64,000 nt of DNA from Amphibalanus amphitrite. Its lineage: Eukaryota > Arthropoda > Thecostraca > Balanomorpha > Balanidae. The DNA lies in contig NW_024882984.1 in assembly GCF_019059575.1 (NCBI RefSeq), positions 62,001 through 126,000 of the forward strand, written 5' to 3'. Under the pieces are notes generated by a model. The model did not search any database, was not told the DNA's origin, and saw nothing but the letters and a program-made list of their open reading frames with translations. The position numbers were made by a program, and so were the translations under genes. Positions 1 to 27,398 of the stretch are shown here, one piece after another. Each line of letters starts with the position of its first letter. Positions within the stretch are counted from its first letter, which is position 1.

Positions 1-400
1 TTTGGATTTTTTGGCTATTATATTAAAAAAATATATTTTTTTATTTTTGGGGGTCAAAATCCAACAATTTCAAAAATCTGAGATAGCAGTTTTGTAGCCC
101 TGTTCATTCTACAGCTTTTATGTCTGTATCATTTTTCTGTATTTGCAAAGATATAGGCCTGACAGCTCTTCCCGCGAAACCCTTTTTTAGGTCGAAAACG
201 GCAGAACATGACGTCACTGTGACGTCATTTCCGGCCAACCTATCATAGCCTTTGGAAAAAATTTTTGGTCACAATGTGTAAAATTGATGTCCGGGAGGGT
301 ACTGAAAGTTTGGTGACGATCGGCGCAGTGGTTCTGGAGATATATCGAAAAGTCTGGAGGGGGGGCAAAAAATAGCCCCCCCCCCCACCAGGTCGCGGGA
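1..400. mobile_element. Right part of a TTAA-type element (start outside window)
   Basis: Reads as the reverse complement of the left part of the element at 32206-33406: the doubled TGACGTCA region (211-226), the text around 265-330 and the G-run/C-run pair (360-387) all match. It ends in ACCAGGTCGCGGGATAAC, a degenerate form of the CGCGGGTTAA terminus seen elsewhere. The left end lies outside the window. Confidence 0.6.
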
Positions 401-407
401 TAACTTT

Positions 408-1376
408 TAGCGTGGGGTAATTTGAACATAGTGTGCGAATTTCAGTGAAGGCAGGGATAGCTCCGAAAAAAACAACGCTACCAGTTTTTTTCCCAATATT
501 TTCGACCCAAAGCAGTAGCAGATTAGTGATGCCAGTTTTATAACATTTACGCCTAATATCCGTCTAATGTCCGGCATTTTAGTCGATTTCCGTTCAAAAA
601 TGTTAAAGTCAGCCATTTGTCCATATATGTCCAAAAATTACGCAATAATCAACACTCAAAACTGTCATTTAAATTGCTTATAATGTAATTTTACCAGCCG
701 AAAAGTGTTCATTATATTGAGAGCTTAACAAGCTTTCCATTCGCCAATCAATGCTATGCACGATTACTTTATAAAAAGCGCTGCAGTGTAGCAAGCCATC
801 GTCCAATGCTGTCCAGTCTGCTACCTTTGTCCAACCAATTCCGAATTGGACATTGGACAAAATCAGAACTCCAAGTGTCCAGGTTTCGATTGGCACCACT
901 ATAACAGATGCAGTAAGGTTGGGAGAGTTTTTATCGAACAAAAATGATAGACGTTCTGTTAATTGAAGAGAGGCGAATTCTGTCAACTGACCGGTGTGCA
1001 GCGTGCAGATATTGATACTCTGCAACTGTTATTTTTGTTGTTGTGTTGATTTTTCAAATGAAGGTATGTTTAGAATTGTTCTGCCAATTTGTTTATGCAT
1101 CAAACAACATCGGTGCTGGCGAGATTATCGTTTTTATGGCACGTAAAGTCAGTATGTTCAAATTACCCCACGGTGGGGCGATTCGAACACACCGTGACTT
1201 GGTGGAGAAGTGAGGCTATGCTATTCAAGGTATGCTCGGCTCGTCCAAAAATGAGGCTTGCATGGTGAAAGCAAGTGACACTTGCGCTACTGAAGCAGTT
1301 TTTCTTCATCCAGGGTTGAGCTGGAATTTGGTACAAAGGAGAAGACGTAAAAATATGTTCAAATTACCCCACACTA
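408..1376. mobile_element. Non-autonomous DNA element with TAGYGTGGGGTAATTTG ends
   Basis: Inverted ends: TAGCGTGGGGTAATTTG at 408 and its near-perfect reverse complement ending at 1376. An extra internal CAAATTACCCCAC copy lies near 1158. It sits between two TTAA-element fragments, so it probably inserted into older element DNA. No transposase frame was seen. Its GGGGTAA motif resembles that of the TA-flanked elements at 6085 and 8527. Confidence 0.6.
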
Positions 1377-2098
1377 CCCTACATAACTAAACAAGGGCTA
1401 AGAAAAATAAGTCAATTTTTCAACTTTTATTTTTGACATAAAAATGCAATTTTCTAGACGAGCTTTGTCCCAGGAATCTAGTAAGTAGTAGTGCCATTTG
1501 TTTTCACATGCGATGTTCAGAAGTGCCTCTAATTCACGAAAATGCTTATGACGTCACCATACCCTATGCATGTTGGAGCTATTTTTTTACAATTTGGGGG
1601 TCAAAAATCAAGATAGAAAGTTCAAATTTGGGACATCAAATGTTCTAATAGAGCTCTATAACATATATTCCGGTTTTTTGGAAATTCCCAAAATTTTGGA
1701 TTTTATTAGCTGTTTTCCAAAAAAAAATGTTTTTTGAATTTTTAGGGGTAAAAAACGCATTTTATGGAAAATCCGAGATAGCCATCTTAACGAACTTATT
1801 GAGCTGCGTCTATTCATCGCCTTAATTTGCAATTTGCTTTAAACCTCGATTCTTGGCGATTTTTTAAAAAAACATTTATCACTTTTTGACTGAAAACGCC
1901 ATGTAGTTACAACACTAAAATCGATATATCTCAAACAATTTTGGAAATTTTTTCTTAAAAATTGCACAGGAGACGTCAACTTGATGGGGGAGAAGGTATG
2001 CCAAGTTTCAAGTAGGTAGCTTAAGCGGTTCATGAGTTATTCAAGAAAAACGGAGGGAGGGGGTCGGATCCGACCCCCCCCCCCCAGGCAGTCGCGGG
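1377..2098. mobile_element. TTAA-type element, right portion
   Basis: Closely matches the two outer pieces of the element at 7630-10772 (8140-8526 plus 10453-10772). It ends with a G-run/C-run pair (2055-2085) and GTCGCGGGTTAA. Because it lacks the 1.9-kb insert found at 8527-10450, it is the empty-site reference for that insertion (ggaaaatccgagatag near 1765). Confidence 0.65.
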
Positions 2099-2687
2099 TT
2101 AATTAAGGGCCGTCGCCTTACGTCCTTGGCCTGTAGTTACGTTGGTTCGGCGTCCTAAATAAGTGCAGCCGGGCCATGCGTGCAGAACCCCCCTCCGGCC
2201 CAGTGGCTCTGGACTCGGACATATGAAGCTGTACTGAGTCGCGCTCTCTGGGCAGCTTCTGGGACTATCATATGCTTGGACATACGTTGCACACAGCAAT
2301 ACTCGAATATCCACCCTGATAACGGTCTGACCAAGCCGTGCGGCCCGATTTCACTCAGCCTTTAAGCAGGACGGAGTGGACGTCTGATGGATTGCAAACG
2401 CATTTCGGATTCAGGCATGGCCCATAGTGTATGCAACGAGCACAAATTGTTTTCTTTTTCTGCTGTGGAAGGCTCTCGATCGGATATGATTGTTCAGCTG
2501 AGCGTTGTTGATGATGATCGCTCAGCATGAACTCGCCATTATGTCTCCGTCCTGAATGGTTTGGGTGCGGTGGGTCTGTCTGTCGGCCGCCGGCCGAGCG
2601 CGTCCCGAGCTGTGGCAGGACACTGAACCGGCCGCCGGCCCCGCGGCAGCACTGCAAGTGGGCCGAGCTTTTTTCAGTTTCGGTTTG
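2099..2687. other. Upstream region of gene A
   Basis: No repeat family or convincing gene was recognised. GC content rises towards gene A. Short frames here show no recognisable protein. This stretch probably holds the promoter-proximal region of gene A. Confidence 0.35.
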
Positions 2688-2693
2688 TATATA
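2688..2693 (+). promoter_or_regulatory. Candidate TATA box of gene A
   Basis: TATATA in the context TTTGTATATATGCGG, about 275 bp before the chosen start codon. Transcription would begin near 2717-2722, placing the 33-bp repeat array in the 5' leader. Position and sequence only; no initiator element is clear. Confidence 0.35.
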
Positions 2694-2765
2694 TGCGGAT
2701 GTAGGTTTTCTGTAGAACACTGTGCGTCTGTGGCGCTGCCGAGCTCAGACCGAGCGGTAGGGCCG

Positions 2766-2950
2766 GAGCTGCGCCAGCTCAGCTCAGACGCTGTCGGGGA
2801 GCGGCGCCAGCTCAGCTCAGCCGCTGTCGGGGAGCTGCGCCAGCTCAGCTCAGCCGCTGTCGGGGAGCGGCGTCAGCTCAGCTCAGCCGCTGTCGGGGAG
2901 CTGCGCCAGCTCAGCTCAGCCGCTGTCGGGGAGCTGCGCCAGCTCATCAG
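2766..2950 (+). repeat. 33-bp minisatellite in the 5' leader of gene A
   Basis: About five and a half copies of a 33-bp unit containing CTGCGCCAGCTCAGCTCAG and CGCTGTCGGGGAG, with alternating CTGCGCC/CGGCGCC variants. The unit is a multiple of three and the frame leading into the gene A start codon stays open through it, so an N-terminally extended protein is formally possible. The signal peptide starting at 2967 argues that the array is untranslated. Confidence 0.85.
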
Positions 2951-2966
2951 CGCTGCTGGAGCCGTC

Positions 2967-18364
<15,398 letters not shown>

Positions 18365-18367
<3 letters not shown>

Positions 18368-18612
18368 GGGCGGGCCGACACCGACTGCGGCGGACTGGAC
18401 CCCGACTGCGGCGACTGGACCCCGACTGCGGCGACTGGACCCCGACTGCGGCGGACTGGACCCCGACTGCGGCGGACTGGACCCCGACTGCGGCGGACTG
18501 GACCCCGACTGCGGCGGACTGGACCCCGACTGCGGCGGACTGGACCCCGACTGCGGCGGACTGGACCCCGACTGCGGCGGCTGGACCCCGACTGCGGCGG
18601 CTGGACCCCGAC
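18365..18612 (+). repeat. 21-bp minisatellite directly after the gene A stop
   Basis: About ten copies of a unit around CCCCGACTGCGGCGGACTGG. The unit is close to the last coding bases (AACCCGACTGCGGCCACTAG), so the array looks seeded by the end of the coding sequence. Confidence 0.9.
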
Positions 18613-20436
18613 TGCGGCCGCTAGGGGCGCGCCGACACCGACTGCGGCGGCTGCGGGCGGCTTGTAAGCCGACTGCGGGCGGCTCTACTAACAGCCAAAC
18701 AAGGCTATGGACCTTGTGTCACTGCATATGCAGCAATTAGTCACCCATTGGAGACCTCGTGCATTGTGCAGCGTCACATTTGGTGTCATCACCGTTCATG
18801 TGTTACTTTAATTCTTAATTATTATTATTTCTTGTTTTGTACAGTTATTAGCCGTTTTCACGACGGGCTATCCGGCGAATGCACCTAATTTGACCAAATC
18901 TGCACCTAATCTCTTTTACAGCAAATATCTTCATTTTATTAATTTATTTCAGTGTTTTAAGTGAAAACGGCTAGTGTTCACGTTAGGGTTTCTGAAGATC
19001 GTTATGTTATAACTTATGTGCATTTATTGCTATTGCATGTTGCAGCTTGATTTGTTCCCTTGTTATTGCGACATCAAAATGTTTCAATACAGTCATCAGA
19101 TATTAATGGGCACCTATTTATGAGTAGTAAAAGGGTATGTACAGTCCACAGCAGAAGTAATGTGGGGTTTCAGTCATGCACTGAAAACAAATTGGCACAG
19201 TGAGGGCATGTTCTGTACTGGTAACACATCAGTCATGAGTTAATCGCACCCAAAACACAATAAGGCTGAGTATTTTCACGCTTGGCGGGACCTTCGATAC
19301 GTTTGATAACACATAGAACAGAATAATGACACAATTTTCTCGTGCCAAGCACGCTGGACGAATGTAATGCATCAGTGTATCGAAATCACGTGTTGTCGGA
19401 TATGGTAGACGTGTACCCTTACACAAATACACCGTGCCATCCACCAGTGAGCGACCTCTGAACCTTAACTTCAGATGGGGATAATAGAGGGCGTTTTTCG
19501 AGCACCGGCTTTTATGCTGGGTTTTTATAAAATTTATTAAAGTGTTTTGAGAAAGGTCAAAATGCACAATACAGCCGAGGGAGTCGATACATGATAAATT
19601 GTCTAGAGCAATATGCCCTGATTACATCAAATGCAAGCTGAAGCATAGCTAATTAACGTCTGTTTGGAGGAAGAAACTCCTCGGTCTATATAGGATATAT
19701 TTGAAAATTCGGTGGCCATAAATTTATCCCGGCTGTCTGAACAACTGTATTATACAGTAGTCCTCCAATTTGGGGCATATTCACTTGGTGCTCTGATTGA
19801 GCCGTCCACGTGACGCGTTCACCCTTCGGCTCTGAGGTGCCCGACCGGGTGCAACTCCATCTCGTGTATGGGTCGGCGGCCTCGTATGGGTCGGCCGGCC
19901 GGGTGCTCAGCCCTGACCGCACCCGAGCGCCCGTTTCCACTCGGGGCCCGGCTTTGGCAGTCAGCCTGTCCAGCCAAAGCCAAAGTCCCTTCAACTGCGC
20001 CCCGGCAACAAACTACACAATCACCACGTGTTTCCTTCTTTCACTTGCGATTTGTGTTAAATTTAGTAACACATTTACCTTTTATTCTGCAAATGTATTC
20101 ACACAAGCCTTATGTGTTGAAGACACAATGATATTGTGTTTTAGGACACAACACGACTGGGTTAACACATTTGTAAATTGACACGTCTGCGACGGGTCAA
20201 AAAATGCATGATGCAGGGTACACAAGAAAGCCTAGTTAACACGCTCTGCCTGTGCGTTTTTAGTCGTTTTTTTGTGTCATTTTGTTTTCAGTGTGGGTAT
20301 ATTCTGCTTCTGAACTAATCTGAAGCTTAGGAACGATTAGCCAGACTACAATGAAACTTTGAATGCAGATTATATGTATCGTCACCCTTGCAGCTGCAAC
20401 TTTAGCTATTGACATCTTCTTTTCGATCACTCCACA
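18613..20436. other. Region downstream of gene A
   Basis: Probably includes the gene A 3' UTR, but no AATAAA signal stands out. Apart from the small MITE at 18851-18971 it appears single-copy and AT-rich, without a supportable gene. Confidence 0.4.
18851..18971. mobile_element. 121-bp MITE with GCCGTTTTCAC ends
   Basis: Left GCCGTTTTCACGACGGGC, right GTGAAAACGGC, with TA on both sides (18849, 18972). The end sequence recurs at 48428 and 48479 and, inverted, at 59452-59469. Confidence 0.7.
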
Positions 20437-20440
20437 TTAA

Positions 20441-21424
20441 CCCTATTCCTGGCGGGGGGGCCTCAGGAGCCCCCCCCTGAGGTTTTTTGGTTATTTCTCC
20501 CAAACGCGTTGAGCTAGGAAGCTCAAATTTTCTGACTTTTCCTATAAGGCTTCTACGCAACACGTCTGAAAATTTTGAGTTGATTTGACCTCAGGTCAGG
20601 TCACCAGAGGCGGTTTGGTGACCCTACCTCAGAAAAGTTTGCAATCACGCCAGAGCTAGAGTTTTTGACCGATCAATTTCTTCTCTTCAGGCTTTAGTTA
20701 GGGTACCAGTATGTGCAATTTGTATATCTCGGAATTTTGATATCGGTGACCTAAGGTCAGGTCAGTTTCGCGACCTCCCCATTATAAGTCAATGGGGGAA
20801 AAATCAACTCCCTGTTTTTACCACTAAAACGGGTCGGAATGGCCCCATATACCATACATGACTTCATTTACGATCAACCTTCACTACCTTGAGGTCTGTT
20901 TTGCTGTTGGGCAGCTGTGAGGTCATGTGACGTCATCAAAGGTCACCAAAGGGTTTTGGCCAATAACTCCGTACAGTAACAAGATACAGACGCGTGGATG
21001 GTCTCATTGTGTTCAGCTCGTCAAGACGCATCGAATGATATACATGATGACCTCGAGGTCACGTGACCTGAGGTCAACCTTTGACCTTGACCTTTCAAGG
21101 TCAACATATATATCATTCGATGCGGATTGACGAGAGGATCACGATGATGCCCTTAGTTTGTTCCTATCTTGACTAATTCGAAAGTTATTCGAGAAAAAAC
21201 TCTCCATATCTAGCGCCGCCATTTTGACTTTTTCGACCCCTGTGACGTCATCTTTGACCTGACCTGAAAATGACCTTTGTAAAAATTGTAGATCTTGGCC
21301 GTGCGTATCCGATGCCGTTTACCGCTTGTCGCTATCTTGCTTCGTTCTCGAGATCTCAGGGGGGGGGGCCGAATCGGCCCCCCCCGCCAGTTTCTTGTCC
21401 CGGCGGAGCCCGCCAGGAATAGGG
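20441..21424 (+). mobile_element. TTAA element with CCCTATTCCTGGCGGG ends, copy 1
   Basis: TTAA at 20437 and 21425; ends CCCTATTCCTGGCGGG and CCCGCCAGGAATAGGG are exact inverted repeats. G-run/C-run pairs at both ends. The central core (21019-21135) is an imperfect palindrome of CGTCAAGACGCATCGAATGA around clustered AGGTCA sites. A close inverted copy is at 25573-26559. Confidence 0.85.
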
Positions 21425-21428
21425 TTAA

Positions 21429-22152
21429 ATAATCGCCAGTCAAAGCCAACCGTTGAGATTGGTAAAACCCTACATTACTTTAGCGGTGGGTTGTACTATG
21501 CTTACATATGTGTATGTCGTTGGCATCGGCTGAAATCCGGCATTTCATGAGATGTCTACATATTCACATGGAATGCCGCCAAAGACTGAAATATTCGTAG
21601 AGATACGCGCGTTACGGGGAATGCCTGAAACTATTAGGCATTTCATGAAATGCGAGACGGACACCAAGCAGTCCTTGAAATGTGGTCAAAATGAACTGAG
21701 CGCACTCATTGCCTAGCCTCTTGAGTCCCACACATGGCCACCCATGAACGGAGAGCAATGAAACTTTTTTTTTTGGCTGAGAGCTTTGATGCCAATAATC
21801 ATTAGATTGGTGACATTTCAGCCCGAAGATCATCGCGCATGCGCAGTAACATGTATTCTGTGATATTCAAAAATGCTAAAAGCCTATAAAATATGAGAAA
21901 AAAACGCAATCCATTAAAACTCATACAGTCACTCAAGTCTATTTTTGGTTTGTTTAGGACGTAAAGTGGTATATATGTTACAGACCGTATGAAAACCCAG
22001 TCCGTTTGCAAACGGCCTGGCCCAGTCAGGCCGTTTGAAAACGGCCTGAAAAAGCCGGCCGTTTGCAAACCGCCTGAAATATCAGGCCGTATGAAAACGG
22101 CCTAGGCAGTTTGAAACGGCCTAGACAGTTTACTTAATATTGACACGCTTAA
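21429..22152. other. Spacer between mobile elements
   Basis: No gene. Contains GGCATTCCATG-like repeats (21530-21640) and the palindrome cluster at 22000-22130. Otherwise unassigned. Confidence 0.35.
22000..22130. repeat. Cluster of GGCCGTTTGAAAACGGCC palindromes
   Basis: Five or six copies of GGCCGTTTgAAAACGGCC-type words, some decayed, each able to form a hairpin, over about 130 bp just before the TTAA MITE at 22153. Confidence 0.75.
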
Positions 22153-22630
22153 AGGGACCCTCCCACCTTCAAAAAAGTTTATGAATTGGCATGAAAGTGA
22201 TGTCGCTCGGTTCAGAAAGAGCGAAAACGAATATCTACCAAATTTCACCGAAAAATATTCACCGGTATTCAAGATATTAGACTTTTACTTTTGTTTACTT
22301 TTTTGGGATCTCCGCTGTTTCTAGCGACTTTATTTTAGAAGTGCGGCGTTTGCGGCAGATGTTGCGCGCAAATAGCATATGCCACCGCGTGCTACAAAAC
22401 GTTTTAGTCAAACATTTAAAAATCGTTAGATATCTGTGCTGACGTCACACATTCAGAGGGGTATTCCTAAGCATTAGCCCCTCTGAATCAAAATGCTGCA
22501 ATTTTGAAATTCAATATTTCCGATTTAAGGCATTTCTCGATGTTGTGAGTGCCGAAACCGGTAATTGTGAGCCAGGGACCCCATTTTGGCTATCTCAACT
22601 CAAATCTAATGTTAAGGTGGGAGGGTCCCT
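22153..22630. mobile_element. 478-bp TTAA MITE with AGGGACCCTCCCACCTT ends
   Basis: TTAA at 22149 and 22631; ends AGGGACCCTCCCACCTT and AAGGTGGGAGGGTCCCT. A second copy (53509-54842) is interrupted by another MITE; a divergent relative is at 37299-37788. Confidence 0.9.
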
Positions 22631-22643
22631 TTAACCCGCGCCC

Positions 22644-22795
22644 TATGTTGTTTATATTATGTTGGCTAGTTTGGTGCGGAGTGAGCGGAAGACAGGGGCC
22701 AGGGGCTTTTTGAGGGCGCTGGAACGTCGTGCGTTTGTGACATGAGATCATGTAAAATGTGGTTTGTCGTAATAAATGATGATGTATGAAAAAAA
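22644..22795 (+). mobile_element. Retroposed 152-bp fragment with A-tail and target duplication
   Basis: Flanked by CCGCGCCC (22636-22643 and 22796-22803). Ends AATAAATGATGATGTATG then seven or more A. The polyadenylation-like AATAAA, A-tail and 8-bp duplication indicate a retroposition event of unknown source. Confidence 0.65.
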
Positions 22796-23174
22796 CCGCG
22801 CCCATTAGGGCTATCGGCGGACCCTACCATTATGAGAGGGGGGGGGGGGGCGAAACGCCCCCGCTTAGATCTCGGAAAACTACCGGCCGATTTTCAAAAT
22901 TCAAACGGCGTTCGATAGCCCCACTGGGGAACTACCTCCTGACCCGATTTCATTGACCTGGGTGCAATCGATGACGTCACGTCGCACGTCAGGTCAAAGG
23001 TCGCATTTTCACAGTTTACAGGCATTTCAAGAAATGCATACAAGAAATACAAGAAACACATATTTTGCTATTTGAAGTCACTAATGCCAGGTCAGGTCAC
23101 TGGGGGTCACAATATGACAGTGTCGTGTGATGCATATTTTATGGTCGATTTTACATGACAAATGCAAATACATG

Positions 23175-25290
23175 GTGTGTCAAAAGTGGAAATAGCCGGT
23201 GCGCCGTCTGGCAACCCGGCAGCCCGCCGCCATAGGAAAATTCATGCTTTTTGTCGCTTTTTCGCTCTTTATGAGTCACTTGATCTAATTAGAGCTTAAC
23301 TAGGAACGAGGCGGGTCACTTGGACGTATTCGGGAGCCGAATACGGTGTTTTGGAGCCAATACCTGGGAAACCCTACCCGCCCAATGCGAGTATTTAAAG
23401 TCTGCATGCCCAAATTAACGCTGAGCGCGGCCGTTTTCGGTCGGTTTTCCGCGACCTTGTGGCGAAATCGCCTTATTTATTCAACCAGGGTGGGCTAATT
23501 CGCTTAACTAGGAATGAGGCGTTGAAGAGAATTATTCAAGGAATAGAGTTGTGCAAAAATATTTTTGTATTGTAAAAACTGTATCCGCCCTCGAACGATA
23601 AATATTGTTGACCCATCAGGAGCACATCACCTGGGAATGCGTTTGGACTTGGCTGGATCTAATATTAGCGAGTATCTGCTAATGCAGTTTCGTGGCTTAC
23701 ACAGTACGCACACAAGCATACATACTTCCTGCCCTTGGTTATCCCTCACTTGAGTGAAAATTTTGCCATAATAACCATTCCAAGCAGTTAACCCGCGCCC
23801 TGCTGGGGGGGGGGGGGTGTTTGAACACCCCCCCTGTGGTTTTTCGCGAATATCTCAAAAACGGCGGCGCGGAGCGCCGCCGTTTTTGGTACACCTTATC
23901 ATACATCAATTCTACACATGTTGTGAAAATTTCAGACCAAGGTCATTCAAGGTCAGGCCACCAGGTCACTTGAAGTGACCTCACCTCATAAAAACTTTCA
24001 ATGTCTGTCATAGCTACACCGAGTGACCGATCGCTTTGAAACTTTCAGCGATTGCTAAGAGCAATAGCATGTACAAAATGTTTATCTCAGAATTTTGATA
24101 TCGATGACCTAAGGTCAGGTCAATTTTGCGACCTCCCCATTATAAGTCAATGGGAGAAAATTGAAATGCGCCTCTTTTGGATGAAAGACGTTATAAACAC
24201 TCCCAAACACCGAATTACAAGTGGTTTAGACACACTGAACTTGAAAATGGTGTCCGTGACCCTTGTTTATGCCCTGAGGTCATCTTAGGTCACGAATGGT
24301 ATCTAACAGTTTTTCGCAAATAACTTTTGATAGAGGCATGCTAGAGCGATGAAAACGCCTTAGATGTGTTCAGCTCGACGATACGGATCGACTGATATGC
24401 AACATGACCCTTTCCGGTCAGGTCATGACCTTGACCTGAGGTCAAATTTTCAAGTTGACCTTTCAAGGTCAAGTTATAGTTCATTCGATGCGTCTTGACG
24501 AGAGGAACACGATGCCGGTAAAAGTAAGCTCGTACAATGCTTGGGTCAAAAGTTATTGCAGAAAAACTTTTTCGAAAAAATCGGCTATTTTTGCAGTTTT
24601 TGCCCCCTGCAGGCAAAACCGTTGACGTTAGGTCAAATCTGAGAGAATTACTCAGAAAGGGCGTTAATAGGGCTATCGAATGCGCTTTTCCGCGGCGCTG
24701 TAGCTCTATTGGTTCCCGAGTTATGCGTTGGCTTCTTGGAAATTTTCGACATTTGACCTGGAAATCGGCGAAATTTTGCCTTCAATGACCTCTGGTGACC
24801 TGACCTTTGACCTGACCAAAAAATTGACCGAAGTGATTTCGTCATTATTTTTTACGCTCTTTCGAACGCCGCCTTCCGCGTATCGCTACGTGGCCCAGGA
24901 GCCGAGTTACAAGGGGGGGTGTTCAAACACCCCCCCCCCCCCAGCAGGGCGTGGAAATCCAGGACCCCCAGCAGGGCGCGGGTTAACAGGTTTTAGTGCA
25001 GTGCCAAGTCGGAACCGCTCAGCGCCGCCAGTCTCCCAGACGGCGCGTAACGGCCGCCGCCGGCCGCCGCGCCGCCGCTCTGGCAGGGTGTTTGACTTCA
25101 TATCTCTGTTGCTAGAAAAGTTGTGGACCGATTTACATGATTCTTGCATGAAAAGATCCGCCATTCAATTCTTAGCAGATAACGAAAATTTGACGTCAAT
25201 TGCACGATCCGCTGCCCATATTGTGGTACTGCCATCTATTGACAAGACTGGCGAACTAAAGCCGGGCGGCTATTTCCACTTTTGACACAC
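23175..25290. mobile_element. Foldback-type element with GTGTGTCAAAAGTGG ends and CATG duplication
   Basis: Left GTGTGTCAAAAGTGGAAATA and right TATTTCCACTTTTGACACAC are inverted, each bordered by CATG (23171, 25291). The uninterrupted site is at about 45258-45268. It hosts the TTAA element at 23792-24982; without it the length is about 0.9 kb. Confidence 0.75.
23792..24982 (+). mobile_element. TTAA element with CCCGCGCCCTGCTGGGG ends
   Basis: TTAA at 23788 and 24983. Left CCCGCGCCCTGCTGGGG then a hairpin GGGTGTTTGAACACCC; right repeats this hairpin and ends CAGCAGGGCGCGGG. The central AGGTCA core is at 24375-24500. Confidence 0.85.
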
Positions 25291-25572
25291 CATGATGTGG
25301 GTCAGGCAGCCTTTGGGGTCAGCTTAAGCTATGTTCTGGTGAAGGTCAGGTTAAGGTCAGGTAAAATTAGGTCAAATTTTAAAATAGATATTTTTGCACA
25401 ACATACATAGGTATTTGATGCAGCTCGTCACAGCGAGTCTATAGCGGTCTTTGTTTTGCGCTACGTGGTCTAGAACTGCTCAAAATTAAGGTTGAAAAAG
25501 ATCACCTCATCAATTTTGAACAGTTTTTTTTTTTCGCTATAACTTGGCCTCAAAAAGAGGCATCAATCTTAA

Positions 25573-26559
25573 CCCTATTACTGGCGGGCTCCGCCGGGAC
25601 AAGAAACTGGCGGGGGGGGGGGGGCGATTCGGCCCCCCCTTCAGACTCAAAAACTACACATCGCAGCGACAAACGGTAAACGGCATCGAATACGCACGGT
25701 CAAGATCTACAATTTTTACTAAGGTCATTTTCAGGTCAGGTCAAAGATGACGTCACAGGGGTCGAAAAAGTCAAAATGGCGGCGCTAGATATGGAGAGAG
25801 TTTTTCTCGAATAACTTTCGAATTAGTCAAGATAGGAACAAACTAAGGGCATCATCGTGATCTTCTCGTCAATCCGCATCGAATGATATATATGTTGACC
25901 TTGAAAGGTCAAGGTCAAAGGTTGACCTCAGGTCACGTGACCTCGAGGTCATCATGTATATCATTCGATGCGTCTTGACGAGCTGAACACAATGAGACCA
26001 TCCACGCGTCTGTATCTTGTTACTGTACGGAGTTATTGGTCAAAACCCTTTGGTGACCTTTGATGACGTCACATGACCTCACAGCTGCCCAACAGCAAAA
26101 CAGACCTCAAGGTAGTGAAGGTTGATCGTAAATGAAGTCATGTATGGTATATGGGGCCATTCCGACCCGTTTTAGTGGTAAAAACAGGGAGTTGATTTTT
26201 CCCCCATTGACTTATAATGGGGAGGTCGCGAAACTGACCTGACCTTAGGTCACCGATATCAAAATTCCGAGATATACAAATTGCACATACTGGTACCCTA
26301 ACTAAAGCCTGAAGAGAAGAAATTGATCGGTCAAAAACTCTAGCTCTGGCGTGATTGCAAACTTTTCTGAGGTAGGGTCACCAAACCGCCTCTGGTGACC
26401 TGACCTGAGGTCAAATCAACTCAAAATTTTCAGACATGTTGCGTAGAAGCCTTTTAGGAAAAGTCAGAAAATTTGAGCTTCCTAGCTCAACGCGTTTGGG
26501 AGAAATAACCAAAAAACCTCAGGGGGGGGGGCTCCTGAGGCCCCCCGCCAGGAATAGGG
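25573..26559 (-). mobile_element. TTAA element with CCCTATTCCTGGCGGG ends, copy 2 (inverted)
   Basis: Near-identical reverse complement of 20441-21424, bordered by TTAA at 25569 and 26560. Left end CCCTATTACTGGCGGG has one substitution. A diverged partial third copy lies at 44140-44640. Confidence 0.85.
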
Positions 26560-27398
26560 TTAACTCTCGCATGTGTGCGGCGTTTGCCAGCTTCTAATGT
26601 GTAGGGGGGTCGGTAGAACCCCCCTTCCCGTTCGCCCCCTGATCGAGCTAGAGCTTCGCAGAAAAAAACGAGCGTGTTGCCCGTGACGAGAGGAAGCCGA
26701 TGATACCCAATTTTAAGGTCCTAGCTCATTGGTTGACCTTCCAGGTCAGGTCAATGACCCAAAAGTCGGGAAAATCGGGACCTGTTAGAAAGTCGTTAAG
26801 TGTGGCCGTTGTGAGATTCTTCGGGGTGCTGATCACGAATATCGTGTTAGTTTTGATCACAGATGATGTCTGCATTTAGACCAGGTCAAGTCAGGTCAGG
26901 TCAACCAGTAGGGGTCGTGACGGGTATTCGTCGTACGTGTCAACCGCTTCTGCTCTGACAGCTTCGTAACATGTTACCAGGGGCGTCGCCGACGGGGGGG
27001 TCGGGGGGGTCGCGACCCCCCCACTCGTCAGAACCGGGGGGGTCGAACCCCCCACTTTTGGCGATGCCGAGTATGCTTTTTTTTTAGCTATCATGTCAGG
27101 GAAGTTGGCGTCAGCAACATCAACAAATACAACGTCAGATTCAGAATCGCTTCAAGAGCTCCCTAGTCCCTATTGCTTATAGGTCAATAAGCTGTGGGCT
27201 AGAACATCAGCATGCCAATATGATTTTAGTCCCTTTTTATCCCTCAAATGAGCGAGCGCGTCAAAACTGACCCAAGCGTTCGTCTGATTGTCAAAATAAT
27301 GGTTGCAGTCGATTCGTCGGATGACGTATCAGTAACTACGAGGTACCTACCTGGCTAGCCTCAGCCCTGCTACCCTCGGACCTGCCTGCATAGGGGAA

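Noticed and set aside
60..2098. Short frames at the window start as genes
   Set aside because: They lie inside recognised element ends and share no protein features.
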